From Acanthaster planci (lineage: Eukaryota > Echinodermata > Asteroidea > Valvatida > Acanthasteridae), in the NCBI RefSeq assembly GCF_001949145.1, contig NW_019091402.1, forward strand, positions 2,552,922-2,616,921: a stretch of 64,000 nucleotides of DNA. Reading direction: 5' to 3'. The position numbers were made by a program, and so were the translations under genes. Under the pieces are notes generated by a model. The model did no database searches. It was not told the origin of the DNA and was given only the letters and a program-made list of their open reading frames with translations. Each line of letters starts with the position of its first letter. The stretch's first letter is position 1. Positions 23,716 to 37,100 of this stretch are shown in pieces.

Positions 23716-24128
23716 CAGTGTTTAACGAGTCACAAACTTTGGTCATTTTGACATTGTGATCTCGAGCTGTGTCATTAGGTCAAAAAGTCGAGTCGAGTCA
23801 CTTTGTGTAGTCGAGTCGAGTCAAGTACCGAGCTCGAGTCAATTTGAGTCACAAATGTTTGAACAAAATACAATAAGAACACAACTACATTTAAGTCATT
23901 TTTGGAATTTTTATTTTCATTTAGACATACTAAAAAATTAAGGTAACAATCCCTATCTAGCCAACTAAAATTTTGCTGTTAATTGTTTTGAGACTCGAGT
24001 CTTATAAGTTTGTATTCGAGTCATTTGGTCGCAGAGACTCTAGTCGAGTCATTTACCCGTCAGGACGAGTCGAGTCGCCAAAAATTGTGACTCGAGTCGA
24101 GTCATTGACTCCAGCCATTACAACTCTA
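23716..24128. mobile_element. hAT-like non-autonomous element filled with GAGTCGA repeats
   Basis: GGAGGATG occurs at 23708-23715 and 24129-24136, a perfect 8-bp target duplication as made by hAT transposases. The ends are CAGTGTTTAACG and (inverse of the right end) TAGAGTTGTAATGG, imperfect inverted repeats. The interior is packed with degenerate ACTCGAGTCGAGTCA-type motifs on both strands. No transposase. Confidence 0.75.
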
Positions 24129-25006
24129 GGAGGATGTGCATCGAAAACCCCTTGTTTAAATAGTTATAACAAATCAACTTCAACACTTGGTTACCCCTGC
24201 TCCCGGTTTAGCGGTAACATTGTTGCTTTCTCTGACATCAAACTTCAGACTGCCCTATACATGATCATGTCAAGATTTTAAATGATTGTATGAGAATCGT
24301 TCACACCGTGTTCATTTTATTAATTTTTTGTTCATTTTATTTTATTTGGTGCTGAAAATTTCCAGTCAATTTTTTAAGGCTTTTTTAATCTCGGATTTCC
24401 ATTTTTATAAATGGCACCTGTTAATAATAGCAAGGCAACATAAATCTAGGATGAACCCCAAATCAGTGGAATTTATGTTGCTATATTCTGAGGAATTGTT
24501 CGGAGTAAGATTCAGAGATCAACTTGTTCAAAATGGAAGTGGCAACTCCGTAAACTCAAATGGCAAAGTCTGCTTAAACTCCTTGAGGAAGATTGTTTGA
24601 TAACAAGGATTACTAAGGAGTTGACGCTTTGACCAGGCCCAACATCACGACAATGACAAGGAAATTGAGTGACATAACTCCAAGACGCCGCATGTTTAAT
24701 GCAACATGAGAAGTCCCTTCGATTGTGTTTGCTCAGCTAACGGTGGAGCCACTTTCACATGCAAATCTCTACCGAGTAAACGGCTGACTCAACGGTCGGG
24801 TGGCACGACGTGTACGGCACTTTGGCTTCGCTTGCCATGCAACTATTGTGATGACGAACAATAGCCGACCTCCCGGTTAACTCAATTCAAAAAAACATAA
24901 ATCGGCTCACTTGTTCAAAGGGGCATTCCAAATACCAATCATTTTCGAAAGCGGAGTGTACACATTCTGGATTACCTGATACAATTTTGACAGCTCTCTA
25001 AGGGAT

Positions 25007-25014
25007 GATATATA
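25007..25014 (+). promoter_or_regulatory. TATA-like element of the EGF-repeat gene
   Basis: GATATATA lies about 63-70 bases before the ATG at 25077, leaving room for a start site near 25037 and a 5' UTR of about 40 bases. Position and match are good; nothing else of the promoter is identified. Confidence 0.5.
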
Positions 25015-25076
25015 CACTGGATTCTCATCGAGGAAGGTAGAGTCGAGGCCAGAGGAGCTTCTGGAAATTCGTCAAA

Positions 25077-25137
25077 ATGTTCTGGATGCATACGTTTGGT
25101 GTGTTGGTTCTCATAGTCGTTGGAAGTCAAGCGCAGA
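25077..25137 (+). CDS. First coding exon: signal peptide of the EGF-repeat protein
   Basis: The exon has 61 nt: 20 codons plus one base. It encodes [20 protein letters not shown], a short N-region, a hydrophobic core (FGVLVLIVV) and a small-residue cleavage region (GSQAQ). The donor A|GTAAGT is near perfect and leaves phase 1, as required by EGF1. The TATA-like element upstream supports this as the true 5' end. The link to EGF1 across 4.55 kb is inferred. Confidence 0.8.
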
Positions 25138-28100
25138 GTAAGTACACGTTTTCAGTAGGACATGTCAAGTCATATCCGTAAAGAGTAGCATGATTATATC
25201 CATCATGGTGTACTGAAACGTTGCATATTAAATCAAATGCTGACAAACTCTCTAAGCTTTGTGGTAAACCATGTGAATTCTAAATACATGTTCATGATAT
25301 AAATGTAGCAACTAGAATAATGACCGTTATTACATTCAAAAATTTACTCTAAATGCTATGAGCAAAAGATTGTGTTGAGACAGCTTAGTAGAAAAAAAGA
25401 ACATTTAAAGAAGCCATGATGCTTTTCAAAAAGATCAACGTCCCCCCCTCAAGAACTGTTGCTTTACATCAAAACATAAATGATTGAATCCATAATGGCG
25501 AAGGTTTATTTCTACAACTGATTTGGGAATGTGTTGAGGTGGTAGGCCTGCGTGTATGTGATGGTGATATGGTGGTGAATCTGACCGTGATTTGTGACGA
25601 TCACGATGAAAGCCATCACATGTCTGTAGTTGTGATTTCATGGAGATCCCAAAATGAACTTTGTGTTCGACAGCTAAGAGACACTATTTGTACGATATTT
25701 AGAAATACCGTGCAGGAAGGAAATAGACGGAAACACCAATATTTTGAAAGGATAGTATCGTAAAAAGACCAGCTAAACTCTGTCCCTGTTTGGTGCATCT
25801 AAAGAAATGGCTGTAATTAAGAAAGCTTACACCTGTCTTGATATCAATTTACTGTAGTTTGTGAGGTGCTGTCCATCAATATATTGATGTTTCTAGCAGG
25901 CCAACGTGGCTTATGGTGTTAGTAAACCCTAATGTCGAAATGGCGTCCGTATATGTATATGGAATCCTTTCTAGTGTAAATCATATCATTGGGCGTCGCA
26001 ATGATACGATTGACCACAAATAAGAAGACTGGAGGAGGCAAAGGAAAAAAAGAAGGAAGACGACGATAATCATCAATCTGCTTGGAAACGTCGCTCCCCG
26101 AAAAGCCCCAAAACGCCCTTGCAAAAGATACAGTCTTAAAGAAATCCTTTATGTATAAAATCACAAAGCTGAGAAGAAATTATATCTATGTATGATTAGA
26201 AGTATTTCACAATTTAAACTCGGGTGAGTTTCGTTATGATGAAAGCATGCTTCCTTCAACTTTGCGTAAGTGGTATAGAACCGCAGAGTCGTGATACATT
26301 CACGAGTTTGCGGTCTTTCTCGAAAGCCCTGGTTATATATTAGAAGTTTAAATGACCTATCCGGACTTCAGTCATCCAGTCCGAACAAAATTGCACCAAT
26401 CTTCCACAAGCTGAAGATTGTTCACGTCAAATTTATGTGCTTACGAGAACAAGTAACGTGCTGAGCGCGGCTAAGCTTTCACTGCCTGGCACTTTGACAG
26501 CTAAACTGATTTTGACGTGCAATCCACTTCTGTGCTGATCCAGGGTTCTCCGAAGGAACCCCCTTCTCCGTGAGCTTGTGTGCTTCTGGAATTACGCAAT
26601 TAGCGAAAAGGTTACAACAATATCGCACACCGCGAGAACGCAACATTAAAACTATTTGCCACAGGTGCTGCTCTTGACAAGTTTGCTTCGAACATGACTC
26701 GCTGTGGAAATGAGCATTTCGAGTCCTGTTATTTTCTTGTCCTTGTCTATTGTCCATGTTCGCTCGAGAGATCTTGCTTTTGTAACGACCATTTTGTAAT
26801 GCTATCGATCGTGAGACAACTTTAATAACGGGAAAGCATTCTGATATAAATGGTTACGGACATGTCCATAGGTGTAAACCTATATATTTCAGGCTCAAAA
26901 TGTTAATACCATATAGAGATTGTGTGAGCAATCATTGTTTGAAAGACTTTTTACTGGTGCAAAACGGTGAAGTCACCTTTCGGATGAGAGGCAGTGAGAA
27001 TTCTTCATGGACGATAAAATGGGGCCATCCTTTTCATAAAAAAACTTCCCTTTGCTCCCCAAAAACTTGGTTTAAATGTGTCGGCATAAGACAGTTCATG
27101 ACGACATTGGTCGTGCAAAAAAGATATTTAAACTCTGACGGCTGCCTGCTGTTTGACACTACAGGGGACATGGTCACCAATTCAACAGTTATCTGTCATG
27201 GCAGCTTTAATCTGCGTCAGGCATGGTCCATGTGTGCACAAGCTCTTTACCAACGTTTTTGGCGCACGCGCTGGGTTGTCACAAAAAGTACGCACTCGTC
27301 AGAAAATTTACCAGTAATTAAATTGACAATCCCGACAGAATGTGAGGGACTTCGACAATGGGATTTCAAATACAGTCGCGTCTACTGATGAATGGACTTG
27401 CTTCCAAAAGTTCCCGTAAAGATTGGAAGACTTTCCTAGGCGCGAAGCGGACCAACGTACCTCAACCAGCAGTCAAAACAGCGCAGTAGAAACAGGCTGA
27501 CGTTAATTGTTTGCGCTCTCGCCATGGAAACGATCGTGTTGAGTCTCCCCATTTTCTGTGAACTTTGATTCAGCTTTTTAGACTGTAGCTCTGGATCGCT
27601 GACTTCGTGACAGCTTACCAGTTGGTTCCTGGTCCTATTGTTGGTGTTTGTAGCAAAGCCACATTGCTACTTCAGTCGCTCTGCTTTGGGTTTTGTTAAC
27701 CCGTACGAACTTTCTGGCAATCTGCATGCTACAGCGAATATCAGTATTTCCCAATGAGGTTTGCATATCCAACTTGCATCACGTTTTCTTTCTGAATGCA
27801 ACATTTAAATATGTAAATTTATTTTGCCACATTATAATTACGACTGAGGAAAATCCTAGATTTTTCTTCAAGTTCAAATCAGTGCAATTTCAAATGTGCA
27901 AAACAAACTTGTATTTTTCTTAGACCCCCTTGGACACTATACCCGCTATTTTCCAGAAAGGAAGCACCTTTCCCAATCTTCAAATGAAATCTAGTTTAAA
28001 CCCCAACATCAGGACACTGGAAACAAACCTGAACCATGTTTGAACGGACTTGGCAAACATTTTTAGTACCCACTGCATACACAAAAAACACAGACTTGTC

Positions 28101-31100
28101 TATCTTTGTTTTGCACTGACATCAGTTTGAAACACAGGGACAAGTTTTAATTTCTATTTTGAAATCTGTGTCTTTTCGGAAAGACTTTGAATACTAGGCA
28201 CATTTTGAAGATCACCAAAAGTACATACGTCGATTTCTAAGTACTTTTCTCTTTCCCTCAAATGCCGTTTGAATACAGTAACAGTTATCATTAATCCATA
28301 TTTCCTAATTTGGAATCTTTGAAACATACCCTCATTTTATTTTGAGAAGCCATTTACAATAAAACTGCTCCTTATGAGACTTGTACAAGTCAGATCATCA
28401 AGGTTACGATTAAAGGTATGTAAACACTTGATAAACAATGGTGAACGTAGTATTGCTTTTAACAACAACCACTCTGTATAAGCAATATTTATAAATGCTC
28501 TTTTACAAATATAAACCACCAAATTAAAGATTTGGGATCACAAAAACTGCAACAAGTAGTGTACATTCTTTTCTCTCGGCGATGTCCTACACGATATACT
28601 TTGATAATCTTATTAACATCCATCACCCCACTTTGTAAGATTGCGTTGAATTCTCGTCGTTAATCAACAAAACTTTCATATGTTGAGGGCACCTCCAGCA
28701 CATTTCCACATGTGTGATTGATTGTTTTCTTTCCAAACCCGTCAATTGAGTAAATGTCACATTGATAACATTTACTGAAAGTGTATCAGATCAAATAAAC
28801 AATCCGTAATAACGAATTAATAATCCATAATAACGAAATAAAATATTCCGTAATAACAAATGAATAATCCGTAATAACGAAATAAAATAATCCGTAATAA
28901 CGAAATATACAATCCGTAAGTAACGAATTAATAATCCGTAATAACGGATTATTAATCAGTAATAACAATTAATAATCCGTAATAACGAAATAAAATAATC
29001 CGTAATAGCGAAATAAATAATCCGTAAGCAACGAATTAATAATCTGTAGTAACGAAATAAAATAATCCGTAAGCAACGAATTAATAATCTGTAGTAACGA
29101 AATACAATAATCCGTAATAACGAAATAAATAATCCGTAAGTAAGGAATTAATAATCCGTAGCCTAATAACGAATTATGAACATGTACTTGCCATGGCACT
29201 AATGGGCTTTCGTAAAGAATAATAAGAACAAAAAGGAACACGACATACCCGTACAAATCTTCGGTCTGATCCCTCCCGAAAATTCCTGGATCCACCCCTG
29301 AAGCGCCAGCTTATCCAAACGAGCTGAAATAAACGAAGTACCCGTCGTGTAGCCAACAATCCAGCATCAGGGAAATCAATGGTGGATCCTTTTTTTTTTG
29401 CTTTACGGGGGGGGGTTCGTTCGTTTTGGGGGCGGGATTACAACATGTAGTTGTCGCTGTTGGTGAAGCCATTTAATATTTGTTGTCATTCGAACGAATG
29501 GAATAAGGACCCCCAAATGGGTTATACTTCAAAACTTTAGACGCAAGCCCCTGTGGCAGTGGAAGGGTGGTTGATCCACTACCCCCTTTGGATCTGCACC
29601 TGAAAAGATGGGACATAACCGACCAAAAGGCTAACCCAAACTGATCATCGCAACCCAAACCAACTATGTCCCGTTCTCTCATCTCAGATGCGTGCGATAG
29701 TGGGCCATGCAAGAACGGCGCCACATGCCTTGGGTTTGTCAGCCTTCCTACCTTCTTCATCTGCACGTGCGCCGATGGATTCGAAGGGACAACCTGCGAA
29801 GATGGTAAGGAAATGGAAGATGCGAGTTTAAAAAGGGTTAAAACAGAGAAACTTTCCGGGGTAAAACTGTGACCAAATTTTCTTACGCCGNAAGTTGTTG
29901 AAACGATAGGGGAAGATGCATTAGCTGATATCGATTGCGCAAATGTTAATAATATTTAAAATTTTAAAAGGGCAACTCAGGTTCTGATTTGTTCGTTTGT
30001 CTCTTATTTTTCCAACTTACATTTGAGACAAAGTGTAAAGTTTTGTTTTTATTCTTCATTGAATGATGATAGATTACCAGAATCTGAACTGCCTTTCTCA
30101 AAATTAGTGATGTTTTATGGTCTGCGGTGGACCCACCATGTCAGGGACCTGGGCTGCAATTATACCTGGCCAAATGTGGAATTTTGGTGCACGTATCATG
30201 CACGTATTATAAAGCATTTTGTGCACCAAATTTCCTTGATATCCATTGATCAGCGGCTGCAGAGGGCGTTTCAAATTAAAATGATTGGTTTTTCGAATCA
30301 AACATTAACCCGCGCCGAGAACCACAATGTCCGAATTCTGCATTTCACCTTAACGTCCATCTTGGACATTGATCAGTCGGTCATCATATAATTATGTATC
30401 CATATACAGTTAACCATTCAACCTGTGTACACTTATTTAATGGTGATGTTTAAAAATATTTTTAAAGAGGTAACTGCATGTTCCAGTGACCCCTGTCAGA
30501 ATGGTGGAACGTGCTTTCCCCAGAGCGGGATAAGCGATTACACATGCCAATGTGCCAGCGGCTGGACCAGTACAAATTGTGAAGTGGGTGAGTTGCTCTC
30601 AACGCAAATTTAGCAGGGATTTACATATAATTAAATTTCTCCTGAAACAACGAGTCAGATACTTTTCTAACCCACTCGAATTTTTAACATATTCTCGCTG
30701 ATCATTAGAATCCAGTTTAATGAGTAAGATGTGATTTTAGTTTAGTGATACAAGTAAAACCCGGAGCTATTTTATGGTTATATCGTGCAATTGAAATTTA
30801 CTCGGTATCCAGTAAATAAATCAAGCCTACAGAACAAAATAAGGAAGCCTGTTTAGTGAAATATTAACTATGTGATGAATTGTTAAAGGCGACAATCTGT
30901 GAAATGTAATTTTTTGGGATAATTTCCACGGCAATCTGTGTTCAGAGACTTTATCGGAGCGTGTGATGTGCGTGAGCCACATGAAAGGTTTGCAAGAAAT
31001 ACGTGTGGAGACGGCTTGTCCGATTCGCCCATACAACTTGATATTAGATTTGGGCCGAGTAATTAACGGCTGCCTTATTGTAGCTGTGATGTTAGTAAAA

Positions 31101-34100
31101 TATACAAATCTTACCAGTAAGAACATTCATTGCATATTTAGCAAACGTCCGACAAAAAAATTACATCTTTAAATGTTTTTCATCTCATAATGATTAATAT
31201 GTCCGAGCGTTTTGCGTGCGTAACACTATTTTCTTTGAATTAAATAAATTTAGTTTCAGTTTTAAACATAATACAAGTCATTTTCTTCCCAAATATTGGG
31301 CTATAGGAGGTAAAATCCATTTAATAATTTTTTTCATCAGGACGCGAGTACAATGTACTTTAGAACTGTTTGAAGATTGTCTCAGATGTAGTAAAGTATT
31401 TCTAATATCCAAAATGCTGACCTATAAATGTAATTATTATTTTCCAGAGGAGGGACCTTGCGAGAGTTTCCCCTGCCTGAATGGTGGAACGTGCCAAACC
31501 ATGGTCGGTTTTTATACCTGTGAGTGTCCCGACGGCTGGATCGGGATTGACTGTTCCGTGGGTAAGTCTTCACTTTGACACAGTCAAGGAATGACAAATT
31601 TCGCCATTTTCAGCTCGATGTGCTGCAAGGATAACAGATTGAAATGAGCTGTCCTGTGTCATACTTAAGTAGGGAATTTAGAAGGTTAAAATTTGGACTC
31701 TCGAAAATCGAGTACTAACTCATTTCTTTCCTGTAAGATTGATTTTTCGTCATTCGACTTGTTTCCAAGTTTCCATTGAAAATTAAATTGTGCAGTCGAT
31801 TTCTTTAATCATTTTAGATCGAAAGTTTATTTTGACAAATTGGAGATATTTATCTCCGAATGAAAAAAAGTGTTGATTTGTATCCATTATGGTGGTTAAA
31901 GTTGTCGACGTCATCTTCACTGTGGTACTTTAGGTCATCCACGAAAGCCTGTTATCATTGTGACGTTGTTTTGGCGCTGTTTCTTCGAGGGGGACTCGGG
32001 TTGACGCAACCCGGTGAATTTTGACAAAGAAGAGGGCGAGCATGCAAGGAAGGGGGCTACCTCTTGCAAAATTCCTCAGCCTGAAATCCCCCAACCCTGC
32101 ATCTTTTAGTCGTGATGCGATCTGTGTGCCATGAGAATGCTACATTTTCAGAAAATGATCCTCCAAATATTCTATAATTACGTCAGTGACATTCCAAAAG
32201 TACTGGTATCAGCAATGTTTGACTTTTGTACACATCTATAAAAACTATTCTCTGAAAAAGTGCAAAGTGAAGTAGGCCTAAAGTTTTTTTCGCAGCCATA
32301 TAATTAAATTACCGTGTATGAGAACAAAGTTCATTATATTCTTGCTTCTTGCCGCGGCATTTAAATCTTGGTTGCTCCGCCGTCAGAACTCAATCTCGAT
32401 GAAGTTTCTTATTATGGGGAATTGTTGGTTGGAAATCATGCCGAAGATTTCATTGATTTCAAATAATTCGCACACAAAGCCATTTAAGATGAGCGAAAAC
32501 AGGGCCATCTTCCTTGATATTTTACATCTGGGAAACAACAATTTGAAAATGCTCTTTCATACTTTTTGACCGATGGCTGCCTCTTTAACCCCAGAATTCC
32601 AGGCAGACAATTGTGCCAGTGAGCCTTGCAAAAACGGGGGCACTTGTTCCAATTTTGGAGGAGCCTTTACCTGTGCCTGTCCGACACAGTGGAGCGGTTT
32701 AACCTGTGAAGTTGGTGAGTATCTTCCATTTTCTCTATTACCTTTTAATCCTTCTTAACGACATGCAGCTACAACCACAGAGCGCTAGAACATTAGGCCT
32801 ACAGCAGCACCGTTTAAGTTATGCTGCTCCGCCGAACTCGACAGTTTCGCCCAATTTAGGATTTCTGACAAAATGCTATTAAATGCAATTACTAACAGGT
32901 AACCCTTGTCTGAGTACCCCGTGCCAAAATGGAGGCATCTGCAACAACTTCCAGACATTTTTCACGTGTAGCTGCATCAACTCATGGCGAGGAGACGTCT
33001 GCACCGAGGGTAAGTCCAACCCCAAAAATGACCGCTTACCCTTGGGCAAGTTTAGCAATGACTGATGTCACTCAAACGATGGACAGTTGGACTTATCTAG
33101 TCGACCATTTTGGAACCAAGTTCCCGGGGTACGGTTGCATAGCTGGTTCTCGCAACTGTTTTGGCAGTTACCACGTATGTTTCCTTTCTCAACTTGATTT
33201 TGCTTATTGTTCAGGGTCGGAAACACTGGAACGCCAGTGAGCTTTTGTGATGGAAATTTGATGTTTGATGGATTATTTTGTGAGTCAGTGATCCTATGTA
33301 ATCAATAGCCAGTAGCCTTTTTCGAACAGTGAAAATTCGTTTTATTTCCTCTCTTCGTGCAAAACAAATCACGATATTCTTGCAATTGAGGTTTTCACAA
33401 GAATGTGAAACACATAAATATGAAGCCAGTGTTGAACTAAAGACCATCCTGAAGGCCATTAGCTTGCAAAAAAAGCTAGATTCACAAACTTAAAAATCAG
33501 GTTCGCTGTGATTTTATTCTGTCACAGCAATACATTGCTTAACCAAAAGTCCAGTTGATATTCGAATACTGTAGAATTTAGTAGGATTTAATGGTGTCGA
33601 TAAAAATCAGTTAATGATATTTCAAGGAACGATACGCCCTTCTGATGACGCTGTTGCATGAAAAGGCTCAATATCTCTTTAACAAAAACTTTGGCACTTT
33701 TGGCTCGATCATGTTTATCATAGTGTCCATTGCAAATATGTATGTGGGGTATATCTTCAAGAAAACCCCTACAAGAAATATTTGCAGGGGTTTATGTTGT
33801 AGCCTCCATGTGAGACTACGGCATGCACAAGTATCAAACACTTGTTACGGCTCTCCACCGCTGCCTCTTCTGATCAAAATTCTAAGCCGTATCGCAGGAG
33901 GCAGGACCAGGTGATGGCTACCCTGTGCTGCCCCATAGAATCCTAACTAAATTGATACACCAGCAGTGATGGGTGAACTTGAACATGTATGAAATCACAG
34001 AGAAGTTGTACGCAGGGAGAGTTGTACCTAAAGGCCCGTGGCGTAATACTTGGGGAAGGAAGGAGGGTGAACAGATGCCCTCCAACCCCCCCTGAGAAAA

Positions 34101-37100
34101 TCCATGCCCCCCCTTTGGAATCTTGAAATAAATCCAACCTATGGACAAGGTGTCATTCATCGGCATTTTTTTGCCTGCTGAAAAAAAATGTTGTCACAAA
34201 TCAGGTTTCTTACATGTACCTTCTGTAGTTGGGTTTTGAAGGATTCGGGAAGGTTCCTAACAAACTTGCCATGGGGCCCTGGGTTAAGGGATCCATAATG
34301 CAAATTTACTTGCGGATTTGTTTTATGCGACTTTTTGCTCCTCTCAAATGTAGGAAGACTATCTGGCACCTCTTTGGTTGCACTTGGTGAAAAGTGCATT
34401 TGAAATTTCCATGCTTTTCCTGACAAATGAGGGCGCTGTTGTTGTGACGTAATTGCAGGAAGACGCTGTCCATTTTTTGGGGGGGTTCTGTTCAAATTGT
34501 GATTCCAGAATTGCTCTTTGAAAGTAATTGGGAGAAAGCTTTGCTTGCAGGCTTGCTGAAATGAATAAAACAACAGTGAATTGTCAATTTACAAGAGCAA
34601 AATGTACTTTTTCGTGAAAAATCTCACTGCCGAAATAGCCATGACATTGAGGTTTCTGCTGTGGGTGAAATCATGCTTTTGCTCATAAATATGTAAATTT
34701 GAATGCATAATATTCGTCTGTCCCTCCAGGCCCCTGCAATAGTGACCCCTGCCAGAATGGTGGGGTCTGCACCGACGCCAATGATGCCTCATTCTTTACA
34801 TGTGACTGCCCAACTGAGTGGTTGGGAACCACTTGCTCAGTAGGTAAGACCATCCCTCAAAGAATCTCCCCCCTCAAAGATTCCAAGCGATACCGAACCG
34901 AGGCAAATCAAAGATCTTATCATACATGGCAACAAATGAGATTTTAGTGAAATAAAAGCAGAATATCAAGAGTGAAGCTGCTAAAAAAATTAGAACTTTA
35001 AATTGTTTCTAAGATATACATGTAGAAACAACTGATTTTATAAAGATCCTTTGGGCATTTCCAAGCAGTTACTGACCTTTTGTAGATAATCCTTAAGAGG
35101 TCTTTGAAACAAATGCATTAGAAATAAGAAGTCCCACCATTGCTTTGAACTTCTTTTTTCAAACATTCACTTCTCATATTTGAAAAACTTCTATTTGTTA
35201 GGAAATTGCAATTAACAGTGATTGCAATTAGCAGTGATGTCGGCATTAGTGTGACCAAATTTCTACTTCTGTTTGGAATGGACCATTTCTAAAGCCTCAT
35301 ATTTTCCGAGTGGGATCGGTTATTGCATCACTCATTACATATCTGAAGATAAAAAACTGTCTGATTCCTTATCCCAACGTTGACTGGTTTTCAGGAATTT
35401 CATTGCTTTAATATACCATTTTTATTTGTAATGTTTGCATGTGTGAAGATCTCTGACTTTGAATGCACTCATACACTTTGTGTGTTGTACACGGATGAAC
35501 ATGTATTTTGCAGCCACTGTTTTGTACTTCTGTCGTGTGGCAGCCACTAAAAATCCCTGTGACTATTTCATGCACCATTTCTCTCTCTCTCTCCTAACTA
35601 ACATTTGCACATCAAACACACAGAGAATGCTTGCCTTGCTAACCCTTGCAACTCAAACGGCGACTGCACTCCTACCACGACTGGGACTGGTTACGTATGC
35701 TCATGTAACGTCGGCTGGAATGGGGCTGAGTGTGATATTGGTAATTTTTCTGTCTGAAAGAAAATAGTTGAGACGTCATAACATACATGAAGGTTCCAAA
35801 TAGTTCGATGTGATTTGTTACCCATCTTTGTCTGAAATTAAGTAAGTTTTTCAATCTCTATTTCACTTTCCAAGATTATAACATTAAATTATACGGCTTT
35901 ATAAAGTGCATAAAGGTTTGAAGTTGGCCCAGGAGAATTCTTCCAAATAACCAAAAGTTGTGTTCCCTCTGCAATTAAGTTTCTCCAATTGATAATAATA
36001 TTTAAAAGTGATATACAGCTTTTTCTGTTAGATTTTTAACTTGTTCAAGGAAAGCTGTGTCAGAAATTCTATGCCAGTAAAATATTACGGAAACAAAATT
36101 CCTAATCTGTGACTGAATCTAATTTTGGACATTTCGCATTTGCCGTATCAATTTTTTAACCAGGGAATGGTTGTATTGCTGTCTACCCGGTACGTTTTAC
36201 TAAGCAGATCCAAAGTGTTAGATGCAAAAATTAAACCGTTGCAACCTTTGACATCTGACCTTTTACATGTACAGTCCTCAGTGGAGTCATTATGCCATGT
36301 GCCTGCACCTGTTGCATGTTTTCTCTGCACCTGTTTGCCTTGACCTCTTTTCAGCCAATCCGTGTGAGAGTAACCCGTGTGGTTTGAACGGAGTGTGCCG
36401 CAATAACGACACTGAGTACTACTGCCTGTGCCTCAGCGGATGGGTGGGCACCAACTGTGAAGCCGGTAAACCGTCACCTTTTGTTGCAGAGAGTGCAAAC
36501 TGTTATGCCATGTTTCTTGGCGCACTAGGGACCAATCAGGTCATGAACCAGCTAGTGCTAGTGTATTAAATGTGTAGCTGAAACGTCACATGGTTAGTGA
36601 TTGGTTCCACGCTTAACAGCCCTATGAAACGGAGCCATGATTTCTTCAATCATTACCATCATCATGACCTGAACCACGTTATGTGCAGACACTTCATGAA
36701 AACCCCATTATAGACGATTTTGACTTCACATTGTTTCTTGTTGAATGTTGTCTCTCAATGCCGCTTCTTCAGAGGATCCGTGCCTGAGCAGTCCCTGCCA
36801 GAACGGAGCGATGTGCACCGGAGAACCGACCATGTACATCTGCACCTGTCAGGAAGGCTGGGTGGGAGACACCTGCAGCATCGGTACGCTCTCCATTACT
36901 AAGAACACACATGGGCCCACATCGTTCATTTTTGAAGATAATGACATTTTTATCAGGCCAACTTACATTTTGTAAAGTTCATTAGTTCAAGTTCAGTTTT
37001 TGAGGCAGTCTATTCTGAGAGAGTGAAAAACTGACTGAAAACTCGTTACTTTTGGGATGTGTGCTGTGATTGCTTGAAGTTGCTGCAGTGATTTTCTCCT

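Larger units (their letters stand above)
19113..25076. other. Intergenic region between two head-to-head genes
   Basis: About 6 kb separate the two start codons. The left edge holds the 5' UTR and promoter of the acidic protein gene; the right edge holds the TATA-like element and 5' UTR of the EGF gene. In between are a SINE (22930-23135), a hAT-like element with GAGTCGA repeats (23716-24128), an AGTGGCGTAAATC relic near 20737 and a long C/A tract at 21058-21077. No gene supported. Confidence 0.6.

Noticed and set aside
23790-24110. GAGTCGA array as a CRISPR-like or regulatory array
   Set aside because: There are no constant spacers or exact repeats, and the block is bounded by an 8-bp target duplication, so a transposon explains it better.
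26900-27388. 162-codon open frame in intron 1 of the EGF gene
   Set aside because: No recognisable domain, no repeats, no splice phase match to its neighbours. It has three or four scattered cysteine pairs but no EGF spacing. Most likely chance.
32603-32606. First AG (CCAG|GCAG) as the EGF4 acceptor
   Set aside because: It would start the exon out of phase with EGF3; only the second AG keeps the frame.
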